Source: Crystallibacter permensis
GTDB taxonomy: Bacteria > Actinomycetota > Actinomycetes > Actinomycetales > Micrococcaceae
Direction of reading: 5' to 3'
Length of the DNA: 64,000 nucleotides
NCBI RefSeq assembly: GCF_025960875.1
Contig: NZ_JAODLR010000012.1
Coordinates: 62,001 to 126,000 of the forward strand
Under the pieces are notes generated by a model. The model was not told the DNA's origin. It made no database searches and worked only from the letters and a program-made list of their open reading frames with translations. The stretch's first letter is position 1. Each line of letters begins with the position of its first letter. Made by a program: the position numbers and the translations under genes. Below, in pieces: positions 8,572 to 17,759 of this stretch.

Positions 8572-9447
8572 GTGGCCATCGATACTGCTACCGCACCGGC
8601 TCCCGCCGCCGGCCGCTCCGAGAAAGCACCGAAACGAGGCGGCCGGCCGTCGTCGTTATTAACGGTTTTGACCTGGATCCTGGCCATCGGATTCTTCTCC
8701 CCGGTGATCTGGATGGTCATGACCTCCTTCAAACAGGAGTCCGCGGCGGCGTCCAATCCGCCGACCTTCTTCTTCGAACCCACCCTGGACCAGTACCGCG
8801 CGGTTCTGGAAGCCGGCGCAGGGTCCTACTTTCTGAACTCGCTGATCGCCACCGGCGTGTCCACGCTGCTGGTGATCGTGCTCGCGGTTCCGGCGTCCTA
8901 CGCGCTGAGTATCCGGCCAGTGAAGAAGACCCAGGATGTGCTGTTCTTCTTCATCTCCACCAAGATGCTCCCCGTGGTCGCCGTGATCATGCCGATCTAT
9001 GTCATCGCCGGGCAGCTGAAGGTGCTGGATAACATCTGGACCCTGGTGGTGCTCTACACGGCGATGAACCTGCCGATCGCTATCTGGATGATGCGCTCCT
9101 TCTTCGAAGAGGTGCCGGGAGAGGTGCTCGAAGCCGCCCAGATGGACGGTGCCGGACTGCTGAAAACGCTGCGCACCATCCTGATGCCCATGGTGGCACC
9201 GGGGCTGGCCGCGACGGCGCTGATCTGTGTGATCTTCGCCTGGAACGAGTTCTTCTTCGCGCTGAACCTCACCGCCGCCAAGGCGGCCACGACCCCGGTC
9301 TTCCTGGTCTCGCAAATGACCAGCGAGGGCCTGTTCCTGGCCAAACTTTCAGCGGCCTCGGTGCTGGCGTCCCTGCCGGTGGTGCTGGCCGGCTGGATCG
9401 CGCAGAAGCAGCTGGTCCGCGGCCTGTCCATGGGCGCGGTCAAATGA
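8572..9447 (+). CDS. ABC transporter permease (MalG/SmoG type)
   Basis: A 291-residue second permease of the importer. The start is the GTG at 8572, two bases after the stop of the first permease, with AAAGGAC before it; an out-of-frame earlier start would read through the first permease gene and is not credible. The protein has a 25-residue charged N-terminus, then six hydrophobic segments starting with LLTVLTWILAIGFFSPVIW. The EAA loop is EVLEAAQMDGAGLLKTL. Its last codons overlap the upstream frame of the dehydrogenase gene. Confidence 0.9.
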   Translation: MAIDTATAPAPAAGRSEKAPKRGGRPSSLLTVLTWILAIGFFSPVIWMVMTSFKQESAAASNPPTFFFEPTLDQYRAVLEAGAGSYFLNSLIATGVSTLLVIVLAVPASYALSIRPVKKTQDVLFFFISTKMLPVVAVIMPIYVIAGQLKVLDNIWTLVVLYTAMNLPIAIWMMRSFFEEVPGEVLEAAQMDGAGLLKTLRTILMPMVAPGLAATALICVIFAWNEFFFALNLTAAKAATTPVFLVSQMTSEGLFLAKLSAASVLASLPVVLAGWIAQKQLVRGLSMGAVK

Positions 9448-9467
9448 GCGAGCAAGGAGAGATAACT

Positions 9468-10478
9468 ATGCAGGTTTCGGTGCTGGACGGGCCGGGCAAA
9501 CTGCGGGTCGAAGAACGACCCGTGCCCACACCCGGTCCGGGAGAAGTGCTGGTTCGGATCAGTTCCGTTGGCGTCTGCGGCTCGGACACGCATTATTACC
9601 GCGAGGGCCGGATCGGACCGTACGTGGTTGAGGAGCCACTGGTCCTCGGGCACGAGCCGTCCGGCGAGATTGTGGAGCTGGGTCCCGGTGTTTCCAGCCG
9701 GTTGGTGGGCCAGCGGGTATCGCTTGAACCGGGAATTCCGGACCCGCTCTCGGCCGAAAGCCTGGCCGGCCACTACAATCTGGATCCGGCCGTGCGGTTC
9801 TTCGCCACCCCGCCGGTGGACGGTGTTTTCGCCGAATACGTGGTGCATCCCGCCGCGTTCTGCCATCCCGTACCGGACCATGTTTCCGACGACGCCGCCG
9901 CACTGCTGGAACCGCTAAGCGTGGCGTTGGCCGCGCGGTCCGCCGGGGACGTAGGCCTCGGATCGAAGGTGCTGGTGGCCGGCGCCGGGCCGATCGGACT
10001 GCTCATTTCGCAGGTCTGCCGCCTGGCCGGTGCCGCGGTGACCCTGACCGACGTCCGCGAGGAGCGCCTGGAACTCGGCCCGCGGTATGGCGCGGCACAG
10101 ACGTTTACGGCGGCGGAAATGCCCGCGTCCGGCGACGCGTATCCAGGCGGCGGTTATGACGTCTTCATCGATGCCACCGGCGCCGAGCCTGCCATCCTTT
10201 CCGGTCCGCAACGGCTGGCCCCGCGGGGCCGCTGCGTACTGGTCGGCATGGGAGCAGACAGTATTGCGCTGCCGGTCCCGCTGGTCCAGGGCCGGGAACT
10301 GACGATCACCGGAACATTCCGCTATGCGAATACCTGGCCCACCGCCGTCGAACTTGCGGCCCAAGGTCTGGTGGATCTCGACGGTCTGGTCACCTCGCAC
10401 CACACCCTCAAGGACGTGGAAGGTGCACTGACCGCTGGGGCAAAGCCTGGTGCGCTCAAGGCGGTGGTCCGTCCGTAG
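9468..10478 (+). CDS. Zinc-dependent polyol (sorbitol/xylitol) dehydrogenase
   Basis: A 336-residue medium-chain dehydrogenase, NAD-dependent. The catalytic zinc ligands are recognisable: the Cys in GVCGSDTHYY and the His-Glu of GHEPSGEI; the nucleotide-binding motif is VLVAGAGPIGLL. The four-cysteine structural-zinc loop is absent, as in the sorbitol dehydrogenase branch. The likely reaction is polyol to ketose, for example xylitol to D-xylulose or sorbitol to fructose, which fits the importer upstream and the xylulokinase next door. Two starts are possible: the ATG at 9444, overlapping the permease stop, and the ATG at 9468, which has AAGGAGA seven bases upstream; I prefer the latter. Confidence 0.87.
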   Translation: MQVSVLDGPGKLRVEERPVPTPGPGEVLVRISSVGVCGSDTHYYREGRIGPYVVEEPLVLGHEPSGEIVELGPGVSSRLVGQRVSLEPGIPDPLSAESLAGHYNLDPAVRFFATPPVDGVFAEYVVHPAAFCHPVPDHVSDDAAALLEPLSVALAARSAGDVGLGSKVLVAGAGPIGLLISQVCRLAGAAVTLTDVREERLELGPRYGAAQTFTAAEMPASGDAYPGGGYDVFIDATGAEPAILSGPQRLAPRGRCVLVGMGADSIALPVPLVQGRELTITGTFRYANTWPTAVELAAQGLVDLDGLVTSHHTLKDVEGALTAGAKPGALKAVVRP

Positions 10479-10555
10479 CACCGTTCCGGGGAGGGCCCTT
10501 GTACCAGCCGCTGTCCGCACATACGGTGGAACCAGACGACAACGGAGGGCCTGAG

Positions 10556-10759
10556 ATGACTGAGAAGAGCATTGAACAGTGGTGGCCGGAGCTGCACACG
10601 GCAACCAAGCAGTGGTTCCGGCAGAACCTGCGGGCCGAGAGCGTTGAGCCGGACGTTGCCCTCGAGGTTTATGACGCGGGCGGCCCGGATCTGAAAGACA
10701 CAACGCTCGCGCAGAAGGACTGGGATTTCATTGAGACGCAGTCCGAATTCGTAGACTAG
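10556..10759 (+). CDS. Small hypothetical protein
   Basis: 67 residues, acidic, with several Trp residues (EQWWPELH, KQWFRQNL, KDWDFIE). The ATG at 10556 has GGAGGG six bases upstream, and codon use looks like that of its neighbours. I do not recognise a family, and I see no signal peptide, membrane span or cysteine. It lies 78 bases after the dehydrogenase operon and is followed by a hairpin. Confidence 0.6.
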   Translation: MTEKSIEQWWPELHTATKQWFRQNLRAESVEPDVALEVYDAGGPDLKDTTLAQKDWDFIETQSEFVD

Positions 10760-10781
10760 GTCCGCGAAAAAACTGACGGCC

Positions 10782-10820
10782 GCAGAAGCGTCAACCGGAT
10801 TTCCGGTTGGCGCTTCCTGC
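10782..10820. terminator. Hairpin terminator
   Basis: A 15-bp stem (GAAGCGTCAACCGGA / TCCGGTTGGCGCTTC, one G-T pair) with a 2-base turn, extended by GCA/TGC outside. It ends transcription of the small gene before it. The only A/T run (AAAAAA at 10768-10773) is on the upstream side, so efficiency on the plus strand is uncertain. Confidence 0.55.
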
Positions 10821-10849
10821 CGTTCATGCGCGTGCCGCAGGATGGAAGC

Positions 10850-11686
10850 ATGACTCAGGGCTACAGCGCGGACTTCCTGCTGACCACCGTTGAACTTCCC
10901 CGTCCCGCAACCGCAGTGAAGGTGCTGGACTACACGCATTTCACGATCTGCCTCAACACACAACAACGGCTCGCGGAGCTGGCCGCAGTCAATATCGACG
11001 GCGACCAGCTTCAGGATTTGCCGTGGGAGGACAACTGGCGGCTGGATCCGAGGCTGACTGCGGACTTGCAGGCCGGTGAAGACCTGTACCGCGGCAATGA
11101 CCTGGACCGCGGGCATCTGGTGCGGCGGCTGGATCCGGTGTGGGGCAGCCGGGCCGACGCCGCCAAGGCCAACACGGAGACCTTTTTCTACACCAATGCC
11201 GCGCCGCAGGTGAACACCTTCAACCAGTCCAAGGAGCTGTGGCTGGGCCTGGAGGACTACCTGCTGGACCACGCGGACAATTACGACACCCGGCTCAGTG
11301 TCTTCACCGGTCCGGTCTTCGACAGTGCGGATCCGCAGTACCGGGGCTTTTCGATCCCACTGTTGTTCTGGAAAGTGGCAGCTTGGCGTGCGGCCGAAGG
11401 AATCGCGAGCACGGCCTACATCCTGGACCAGTCTCCCTTGCTGGATGAGATCGAACTGGAACGGCAGACCGCGGCCGCCACGGCAGCGGGCGAGATTCCG
11501 CCGCTCGGGCCGTACCGGACCTTCCAGGTTCCCGTGCGGGACGTCCAGTCCCTCACGGGACTCGGGCTGGAGCAGCTCGTTGAGGCCGATCGGTTCACCC
11601 CGCGGGGGCATGAGCGTGATGGACGCCCGCGCTGGCTCCTGTTGGAAAAGCCGGAGCAGATGCGCTTGAAGCCCTGGGCCGAATAG
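10850..11686 (+). CDS. DNA/RNA non-specific endonuclease family protein
   Basis: About 278 residues. The central region has the beta-beta-alpha metal nuclease signature DRGHLVRR (catalytic His) followed by TFFYTNAAPQ and, further on, FNQSKELW with the metal-ligand Asn. These are the hallmarks of the NUC1/Serratia nuclease family. I see no signal peptide, so the protein looks intracellular, unlike the secreted relatives; it could be a housekeeping nuclease, or exported by another route. The frame also has an ATG at 10826, but the one at 10850 follows GGATGGAAG and starts the conserved part. No immunity gene is evident next to it. Confidence 0.82.
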   Translation: MTQGYSADFLLTTVELPRPATAVKVLDYTHFTICLNTQQRLAELAAVNIDGDQLQDLPWEDNWRLDPRLTADLQAGEDLYRGNDLDRGHLVRRLDPVWGSRADAAKANTETFFYTNAAPQVNTFNQSKELWLGLEDYLLDHADNYDTRLSVFTGPVFDSADPQYRGFSIPLLFWKVAAWRAAEGIASTAYILDQSPLLDEIELERQTAAATAAGEIPPLGPYRTFQVPVRDVQSLTGLGLEQLVEADRFTPRGHERDGRPRWLLLEKPEQMRLKPWAE

Positions 11687-11701
11687 CGGACGGTCCGGGC
11701 G

Positions 11702-12622
11702 TTAGGCCAGCAGCCAGGCTGCGATGATGAGGGCCGGCACCGCCAGCGCGGAGGACAGTAGCACCACGTCGCGGGCCACGGTGATGCCGCGGCCGTAGCG
11801 GCTGGCGAAGAGGAAGACATTCTGCGCCGAGGGCAGGGCCGCCATGATGACCGCCCCGAACACCAGTTCCGCATCCAGCCGGAACAGGAACGTGGCCACC
11901 AGGTACGTGAGCAGCGGCATCACGGCTGACTTGAGGGCGGTGGCGACGATGACCTCGGTGCGGCCCTCGCTCACCTTCAGCGGCCGGCTGCCGCGCAGCG
12001 ACATACCGAAAGCCATCAGCACCAGCGGAACGGCCGCACCGCCCAGCAGCATCAGCGGCTCCCAGACCACTTCGGGAAGTTCGACGCCGGTCCAAGCCAC
12101 GGCAACGCCCAGAAACGACGCGATGATCATCGGATTGCGGAACGGCTGCGTCAGGATGTTTTTCAGCGACGGCTTGCGTCCGGAGGAGAGATCCAGAATG
12201 GTCAGGTACGCCGGCGCCAGCAACAGCAGCTGGATCAGCAGCACCGGCGCCACCGGCGTCGCGTTCCCTAGGGCATAGAGGGCGATCGGAATGCCGATGT
12301 TGTTCGCATTCACATACGAACTCGCCATCGCGCCGACGGCGGTTTCGGCGGCCGGACGGCGGAACCAGATCCGGCTCAGCAGCACATAAAGCCCCGCCGT
12401 TGCCAATGAGGTGATCAGGGCAATCGGCACGTAGGCGGAGAAGACCGCCTCCAGATCCGCCTGGGCGAGCACGGTAAACAGCAGCGCCGGGTTGGTGATG
12501 AAGAAGGCGGTCTGGGTCAGGGCCTGGGCGGCGTGTGGGCCGCCGATCTGGAAGCGTGCGGCAATGTAACCAACCACTATGACGGCGCCGACAATGGCGA
12601 AACCAATCAGGACGCCGACCAA
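11702..12622 (-). CDS. AEC (auxin efflux carrier) family transporter
   Basis: About 306 residues, very hydrophobic, with roughly ten membrane spans in two halves, as in AEC-family permeases for small organic acids. Conserved points include TNPALLFTVLA in the first half, SYVNANNIGIPIALYALG, and LPSAQNVFLFASRYG in the second half. The longest frame begins with a TTG at 12646, but GGAGG lies inside that extension and is correctly placed for the TTG at 12622 (six bases) or less well for the GTG at 12625. It lies just downstream of the glucarate dehydratase terminator, on the same strand. It may export or import a carboxylate; the substrate cannot be told from sequence. Confidence 0.82.
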   Translation of the reverse strand: MVGVLIGFAIVGAVIVVGYIAARFQIGGPHAAQALTQTAFFITNPALLFTVLAQADLEAVFSAYVPIALITSLATAGLYVLLSRIWFRRPAAETAVGAMASSYVNANNIGIPIALYALGNATPVAPVLLIQLLLLAPAYLTILDLSSGRKPSLKNILTQPFRNPMIIASFLGVAVAWTGVELPEVVWEPLMLLGGAAVPLVLMAFGMSLRGSRPLKVSEGRTEVIVATALKSAVMPLLTYLVATFLFRLDAELVFGAVIMAALPSAQNVFLFASRYGRGITVARDVVLLSSALAVPALIIAAWLLA

Positions 12623-12644
12623 CACATACCTCCGTATTCCAGGC

Positions 12645-12688
12645 AAAAAGGGTCCGGCCCCGCCGCCTGGGACAGCGGGGCCGGACCC
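12645..12688 (-). terminator. Intrinsic terminator of the glucarate operon
   Basis: A perfect 14-bp stem (GGGTCCGGCCCCGC / GCGGGGCCGGACCC) with an 11-base loop at 12650-12688. Read on the minus strand it is followed directly by TTTTT (12645-12649). It separates gudD from the AEC transporter gene. Confidence 0.88.
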
Positions 12689-12715
12689 TTCGACTTTACT
12701 AGTGGACCAGCTTGC

Positions 12716-14047
12716 CTAGCGCACCAGCGCCGGCCGCTTCGGGTTGAATTCCCAGCCGGGCACCAGGAACTGCATGGCGGCGGCATCGTCTCGCGCGCCA
12801 AGCCCATGTTCGAGGTAAAGCTGGTGCGCGGCCTCAAGCGCCTGCCGGTCCAGCTCGATGCCGAGGCCCGGGCGTGCCGGGACCTCAATGTAGCCGCCCT
12901 TGATCTGCAGCGGTTCCCTGGTCAGCCCCTGGCCGTCCTGCCAGATCCAGTGCGTGTCCAGGGCTGTGATCTTGCCCGGCGCCGCGGCGCCCACTTGAGT
13001 GAACATCGCCAGCGAGATGTCGAAGTGGTTGTTCGAGTGCGAACCCCAGGTCAGGCCGAAGTCGTTGCACAGCTGCGCCACCCGGACCGAGCCCTGCATG
13101 GTCCAGAAATGCGGATCCGCCAGCGGAATATCGACGGCGTTCGTCCGGATGGCGTGGGCCATCTGCCGCCAGTCTGTGGCAATCATGTTGGTGGCCGTCG
13201 GCAAGCCGGTGGCCCGCTTGAACTCGGCCATGGTCTCGCGGCCGGAGTACGTGCCCTCCGGGCCGCAGGGATCCTCGGCATAGGCCAGCACATCGCCCAG
13301 CCCGCTGCAGAGCTCAATCGCTTCCTGCATCAGCCAGCCGCCGTTGGGGTCAAGCGTGATCCGGGCTTCCGGAAAACGCTTGGCCAGCGCGGTGACAGCG
13401 GCAACTTCTTCCTTGCCCGAGAGCACGCCGCCCTTGAGCTTGAAGTCCTGGAACCCGTAGCGCTGCTGGGCGGCTTCGGCCAGGGCAACAATCGCCTCCG
13501 GCGTCATGGCCTCTTCGCGGCGCAGCCGTTCCCAATCGTCGGCCGGGTTTTCCTCGGCCAGGTACGGCAGGTCGGTCTTCTTGCGGTCCGCAACGTAGAA
13601 CAGGTAGCCCAGCATCTGGACCTTGTCCCGCTGCTGGCCTTCGCCGAGGAGCTCGGCCACCGGCACGCCCAGGTGCTGTCCCATCAGGTCCAGCAGTCCG
13701 GATTCCAGTGCCGTGACCGCGTGGATGGTGGTGCGCAGATCAAAGGTCTGGGCGCCGCGTCCGCCGGCGTCCCTGTCGGCGAAAGCGACGGAGACCTTTC
13801 GCAGCAGCTGCCGGTACAGCGAGATCGGCTGGCCGACCAGGATGCTGCCGGCTTCCTCGATGGTGCTGCGGATGGCTTCGCCGCCGGGTACCTCACCCAA
13901 ACCGGTATTGCCGTTGCTGTCGGTGATGATGGCGATGTTCCGCGTGAAGAACGGGCCGTGGGCGCCGCTGAGGTTCAGCAGCATGCTGTCGTGGCCGGCA
14001 ACCGGGACGGCTTCGACCGAGACGATCGTGGGGGTGGTGCTTGCCAT
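12716..14047 (-). CDS. gudD: Glucarate dehydratase
   Basis: A 443-residue enolase-superfamily enzyme that converts D-glucarate to 5-keto-4-deoxy-D-glucarate. Length and order match E. coli GudD (446). Visible landmarks: the DFKLKGG Lys pair that acts as base, the metal-ligand series [24 protein letters not shown], and the [13 protein letters not shown] segment with the catalytic His. It is the last gene of a three-gene operon (kdgD, semialdehyde dehydrogenase, gudD) with three bases between its start and the preceding stop. A plus-strand open frame covering the whole gene is a high-GC shadow. Confidence 0.93.
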   Translation of the reverse strand: MASTTPTIVSVEAVPVAGHDSMLLNLSGAHGPFFTRNIAIITDSNGNTGLGEVPGGEAIRSTIEEAGSILVGQPISLYRQLLRKVSVAFADRDAGGRGAQTFDLRTTIHAVTALESGLLDLMGQHLGVPVAELLGEGQQRDKVQMLGYLFYVADRKKTDLPYLAEENPADDWERLRREEAMTPEAIVALAEAAQQRYGFQDFKLKGGVLSGKEEVAAVTALAKRFPEARITLDPNGGWLMQEAIELCSGLGDVLAYAEDPCGPEGTYSGRETMAEFKRATGLPTATNMIATDWRQMAHAIRTNAVDIPLADPHFWTMQGSVRVAQLCNDFGLTWGSHSNNHFDISLAMFTQVGAAAPGKITALDTHWIWQDGQGLTREPLQIKGGYIEVPARPGLGIELDRQALEAAHQLYLEHGLGARDDAAAMQFLVPGWEFNPKRPALVR

Positions 14048-14050
14048 GCG

Positions 14051-15637
14051 CTAGTCCTTCGGGTTTTCTACGCTGCCGTCGAGGCGGCGGCTCAGTTTCC
14101 ACGGGTTGTTGTTCTGCAGCGGCGCCGGCAGTAGCTCGTCCGGAACGTTCTGGTAGCTGACCGGGCGCTGGAAGCGGTGGATGGCCAGGCTGCCTACGGA
14201 GGTGGACCGGGAGTCGGACGTCGCCGGGAACGGCCCGCCATGGACCATGGCATGCCCAACCTCGACGCCGGTGGGCCAGCCGTTGAAGAGGATGCGGCCA
14301 ACCCTGCGCTCCAGCACGGGGAGCAGTTCACGGGCCGCTGCCTCGTCGCCCGGTGCGTAGTGGACGGTCGCGGTGAGCTGCCCCTGGATGTTCTCGGTAG
14401 CGGTGGCGAGTTCGGCAGCGTCCGAGTAGCGCACGAAGAGCCCGGCTGCGCCGAAGACTTCCTCCTGCAGCCGCGGGGAAGCAGCGAAGTTCTCCGCGCT
14501 GGTGCTGAACAGCCGCGGTGCCGGTGCATTCTCGGTGGTCCCTGCGGTGCCCTCGGCCACCTGCTCCACGCCGTCGGCCGCTGCCAGTTCCTTCACGCCA
14601 TCTTCCCAGGCGCCGGCAATGCCCGGAGTGAGCATGGTCTGGCCCGCGCAGGAACGCAGCGAGCCGGCCGCGGCGCTGATGAAGGCGTCGCCGGTTTTCC
14701 CTTCGGGGACAAAGACCAGGCCGGGGTTGGTGCAGAACTGGCCTGCCCCCATGGTCAGCGAGCCGACAAAGTCGCCGGCCAGGGCGGCCGCGTCTTCGGC
14801 AATGGCGCCGGGGAGGACAAACACCGGGTTGATGGAGGACATCTCCGCGTACACCGGGATCGGTTCCGGCCGTGCCGCCGCAGTCTTCATCAGGGCGATG
14901 CCGCCGGCCTGCGAGCCGGTGAAGCCCACGGCCTTGATGCGTGGATCCGCCACGAGGGCCTGTCCGACCGAGCGGCCGGCGCCGAAGAGCAGCGAGAAAA
15001 CGCCGTCGGGCAGGTCGCTGTCCTTGACCGCCTTCGCCACGGCTTGGCCTACGAGTTCGGCGGTGCCGGGGTGCGCGTTGTGCGCCTTGACGATCACTGG
15101 GCAGCCGGCAGCCAGTGCGGAGGTGGTGTCCCCGCCCGCAGTGGAGAACGCCAGCGGGAAGTTGCTGGCACCGAATACGGCCACGGGGCCCAGCGGGATG
15201 TGGCGCTGGCGGATGTCCAGGCGTGCTGCCGGTTTGCGGTCCGGCTGTGCCGGATCGATGCGGACCTGCAGGTGGTCACCCTGGCGGACCACTGCGGCGA
15301 ACATCCGCAGCTGGCCGATGGTGCGGCCGCGTTCGCCCTCCAGCCGCCCGGCGGGCAGGCCGGTTTCGGCGGTGCCGCGTTCGGTCAGTTCGGCGCCGAT
15401 GGCTTCGATGTTGTCGGCAATGCGCTCGAGGAACGCTGCGCGTACCTCGGGTGAGGTGGCGCGGTAGGTGTCGAACGCTGCTTCGGCTGCCTTGGTGGCG
15501 TCTTCGAGCTGCGCCACGCTGACCATGCCGAAGGCGGGCTCAAGCTTTTCGCCGGTGGCCGGGTTGATGGCATTGACTTCGCCGTCGGTCCCGTTGACCG
15601 GGGTGCCGGCGATGATGGAATTTCCTGTAATGGGCAC
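14051..15637 (-). CDS. 2-oxoglutarate semialdehyde (2,5-dioxovalerate) dehydrogenase
   Basis: A 528-residue aldehyde dehydrogenase of the branch that oxidises 2,5-dioxopentanoate to 2-oxoglutarate. It has the NAD(P)-contact segment VFGASNFPLAFSTAGGDT, the Glu region around PVYAEMSSINPVF, and the catalytic cysteine in GAGQFCTNPG. It completes aldarate degradation: KdgD makes its substrate, and the product enters the citric acid cycle. The GTG start at 15637 has TAGGAGATTCCCC upstream. It lies 10 bases after kdgD and 3 before gudD, so all three form one transcript. Confidence 0.92.
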   Translation of the reverse strand: MPITGNSIIAGTPVNGTDGEVNAINPATGEKLEPAFGMVSVAQLEDATKAAEAAFDTYRATSPEVRAAFLERIADNIEAIGAELTERGTAETGLPAGRLEGERGRTIGQLRMFAAVVRQGDHLQVRIDPAQPDRKPAARLDIRQRHIPLGPVAVFGASNFPLAFSTAGGDTTSALAAGCPVIVKAHNAHPGTAELVGQAVAKAVKDSDLPDGVFSLLFGAGRSVGQALVADPRIKAVGFTGSQAGGIALMKTAAARPEPIPVYAEMSSINPVFVLPGAIAEDAAALAGDFVGSLTMGAGQFCTNPGLVFVPEGKTGDAFISAAAGSLRSCAGQTMLTPGIAGAWEDGVKELAAADGVEQVAEGTAGTTENAPAPRLFSTSAENFAASPRLQEEVFGAAGLFVRYSDAAELATATENIQGQLTATVHYAPGDEAAARELLPVLERRVGRILFNGWPTGVEVGHAMVHGGPFPATSDSRSTSVGSLAIHRFQRPVSYQNVPDELLPAPLQNNNPWKLSRRLDGSVENPKD

Positions 15638-15647
15638 GGGGAATCTC

Positions 15648-16562
15648 CTAGCTGATTTTGTTGATCAGGGTGGTCAGTTCGTGCAGGTCGGACTCGGTGA
15701 GGTCCTGCAGCGGCGGGCGGACCTTGCCGCCGTCGCGGCCCACAGCGGTCAGGCCGGCCTTGACGATGGACACGCCGTAGCCCTTCACCCGGTCGCGGAT
15801 GTCGAGGTAGGGGATGACGAAGTCGTTGAGCTTCTGGTAGACCGCCGTGCGGTTTTCGGCGCGAACGTCCTTGTAGAAGTCGAGCGCGAATTCGGGCACG
15901 AAGTTGAACATTGCCGAGGAGTAGGTGCTCACGCCCAGCTGCAGCAGCGGCAATGCGAAGGTCTCCGCGGTCGGCAGTCCGCCGATGTAGGCGAGGCGCT
16001 CGCCGACCTTGGCGTAGATCCGGGTCATCTGCTCGATGTTGCCGATGCCGTCCTTGAAGCCGATCAGGTTCGGGTTGCGCTCGGCCAGGATGGCTACCGA
16101 CGTGTCCGTCAGGACGGCGTTCGCCCGGCTGTAGACGATGACGCCGAGGCTGGTGGCGCGGCAGACGGCGCTGACGTGTTCGATCAGGCCTTCCTGGTCC
16201 GCCTCGGTCAGGTACGGCGGCAGCAGCAGCAGGCCGTCCGCGCCGGCGGCCTCGGCAGACTTCGCCTGCTCGATGGCCTGGAAGGTGGGGCCGGTGGCGG
16301 AGGCCAGAACGGGGACCTTGCCGCCGATTTCATCCACCGCAACCCGGACCACGCGGTCCATTTCCGTGGTGGTGAGCGAGAAGCCTTCACCTGTGCCGCC
16401 GCCGGCGAAGAGGCCTGCGACGTCGTAGCCGGCCTGCCAGGCGAGGTGCTCGCGGTACCGGGCCTCGTCAAACTGCAGGTCCGCATCGAAGTGCGTTACC
16501 GGGAAAGAGAGCAGGCCGGATTTAATCTGGGTTGCCAATTCGGCCGGGTTCAGCTGTGCCAC
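15648..16562 (-). CDS. kdgD: 5-dehydro-4-deoxyglucarate dehydratase
   Basis: A 304-residue member of the DapA/N-acetylneuraminate lyase family of (beta/alpha)8 barrels. The Schiff-base lysine is in [10 protein letters not shown], the GTGE motif that binds the carboxylate is in [12 protein letters not shown], and the conserved Tyr is in [11 protein letters not shown]. It dehydrates and decarboxylates 5-keto-4-deoxyglucarate to 2-oxoglutarate semialdehyde. The GTG start at 16562 has TAAGGACAACAC upstream. It is the first gene of the gud operon, behind a promoter whose -35 and upstream element match those of the tct operon. Confidence 0.93.
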   Translation of the reverse strand: MAQLNPAELATQIKSGLLSFPVTHFDADLQFDEARYREHLAWQAGYDVAGLFAGGGTGEGFSLTTTEMDRVVRVAVDEIGGKVPVLASATGPTFQAIEQAKSAEAAGADGLLLLPPYLTEADQEGLIEHVSAVCRATSLGVIVYSRANAVLTDTSVAILAERNPNLIGFKDGIGNIEQMTRIYAKVGERLAYIGGLPTAETFALPLLQLGVSTYSSAMFNFVPEFALDFYKDVRAENRTAVYQKLNDFVIPYLDIRDRVKGYGVSIVKAGLTAVGRDGGKVRPPLQDLTESDLHELTTLINKIS

Positions 16563-16629
16563 GTGTTGTCCTTAGATCGGCGGCGCCAGGTCCTTGCCGT
16601 AGCGCCGAAAGGGGGTTTGCATTGCTGCC

Positions 16630-16684
16630 AGCCTAGGAACACTTTCGATGCATGTCCAAGAGTGTTTTTGTATGGTTTGATACC
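16630..16684 (-). promoter_or_regulatory. gud operon promoter with LysR-type upstream element
   Basis: On the minus strand: GGTATCA (16684-16678), then 18 bases, TTGGAC (16659-16654), an 18-base spacer, and TAGGCT (16635-16630). The upstream element continues as GTAT-N6-ATAC, a short dyad. The same GGTATCA-N18-TTGGAC arrangement precedes tctC on the other strand at 17618. Confidence 0.65.
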
Positions 16685-16727
16685 TTCCCAGCATTACGAC
16701 GGCGACGCCAGCAGCGCCGCGGGTGAA

Positions 16728-17606
16728 TCAGGCCTGTTCGATCAAGTCCATCACCCGGAGCAGGGCGGGATTGCGGGCCTCCCGCTTCCAAATGGCATAC
16801 AGCTCAACCGGGTCCTCGCCGAAACCCTCCACCTGTGCGTACTCCACCCCGTCGATGCCCAGCACGCTGGACGACTGCGGGACCAGCGCAATGCCGCGCC
16901 CGGCGGCCACCAGTAGCACCATGGTCAGGATCTGGCTCACGGTGTGGACAAAGTTGGTGTTGGTCACCGGCAGGGTCCTAACCACCAGGTCGTAGAAGTA
17001 GCGGGCCTGGGTGGGGGAGTGCATGATCAGGTCTTCATTGCGCAGGTCCTCCCCGGTGATCGCGCGCCCCAGCCGTCCCAGCGGGTGTCCCGCGGGCAGA
17101 GCGGCCACCATCGGTTCCCGGTACAGCAGCCGCGAGTCGAACAGCTCCTCGTCAAAGGGCGGCCGGGCCAGGCCGATGTCGATCTCGCCCTTCACCAGGG
17201 CCGGGATCTGTTCGCGCGTCACCATCTCGGTGAGTTCGACGTCGATCTCCGGCAGGTGCGTCCCGATCTCGTTCAACAGCGCGCCCAGCAGCCCGTAGGT
17301 GGAGGCCGCGGTGAAGCCGATGCGGATGGTGCCCGCGGCACCGGCGGAGATCCGCCGGGCAAGACCCGGGGCACTGTCAGCCAGGGCGAGCAGTTTGCGC
17401 GCCTCGACGAGGAACGCTTCGCCGGCCGACGTGAGGGTCACCCGGCGGTTGTCCCGCTCAAAGAGTTGCACCTGGATGCCGCGCTCAAGTTTCTGGATTT
17501 GCCGGCTCAGGGGCGGCTGGGTCATATTAAGGCGTTCCGCGGCGCGGCCGAAGTGAAGTTCTTCGGCAACGGCCACGAAACCGCGAAGCTGGTCGAGTGA
17601 GTACAT
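16728..17606 (-). CDS. LysR-family transcriptional regulator of aldarate genes
   Basis: 292 residues with the standard layout: an N-terminal winged helix-turn-helix (FGRAAERLNMTQPPLSRQIQ, about residues 19-38) and a C-terminal effector-binding domain starting around RIGFTAAS. It lies between the gud operon (same strand, downstream) and the divergent tct transporter operon. Matching upstream elements in both promoters suggest that it activates both, probably with an aldarate or a dehydration product as inducer. The ATG at 17606 has only a weak ribosome site. Confidence 0.9.
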   Translation of the reverse strand: MYSLDQLRGFVAVAEELHFGRAAERLNMTQPPLSRQIQKLERGIQVQLFERDNRRVTLTSAGEAFLVEARKLLALADSAPGLARRISAGAAGTIRIGFTAASTYGLLGALLNEIGTHLPEIDVELTEMVTREQIPALVKGEIDIGLARPPFDEELFDSRLLYREPMVAALPAGHPLGRLGRAITGEDLRNEDLIMHSPTQARYFYDLVVRTLPVTNTNFVHTVSQILTMVLLVAAGRGIALVPQSSSVLGIDGVEYAQVEGFGEDPVELYAIWKREARNPALLRVMDLIEQA

Positions 17607-17617
17607 GATGCACAGAG

Positions 17618-17673
17618 GGTATCACTTCATGCCTTATTGGGCTTGGACAAGTATCATGAGCTGTCCCTAGGCT
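17618..17673 (+). promoter_or_regulatory. tct operon promoter with LysR-type upstream element
   Basis: GGTATCA (17618-17624), 18 bases, TTGGAC (17643-17648), a 19-base spacer and TAGGCT (17668-17673). The upstream part reads GGTAT-N6-ATGCC, an imperfect dyad, and lies only 12 bases before the divergent lysR start, so autoregulation is also possible. Confidence 0.65.
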
Positions 17674-17759
17674 TCCAGAAGCACCTTGCAGTGGTGATGG
17701 GCCTCACAACCGTTCACGGGTCCGCAGCCACACCCTGCACCATCCAAAAGGAGACTTAC

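Noticed and set aside
10850-11686. Secreted nuclease toxin with immunity protein
   Set aside because: No signal peptide or toxin-delivery domain is visible; the small gene before it is separated by a hairpin, so a toxin-immunity pair is not supported.
12533-14134. A plus-strand 533-codon open frame
   Set aside because: It covers gudD and the intrinsic terminator on the opposite strand; no motif is recognisable and the minus-strand gene is certain.
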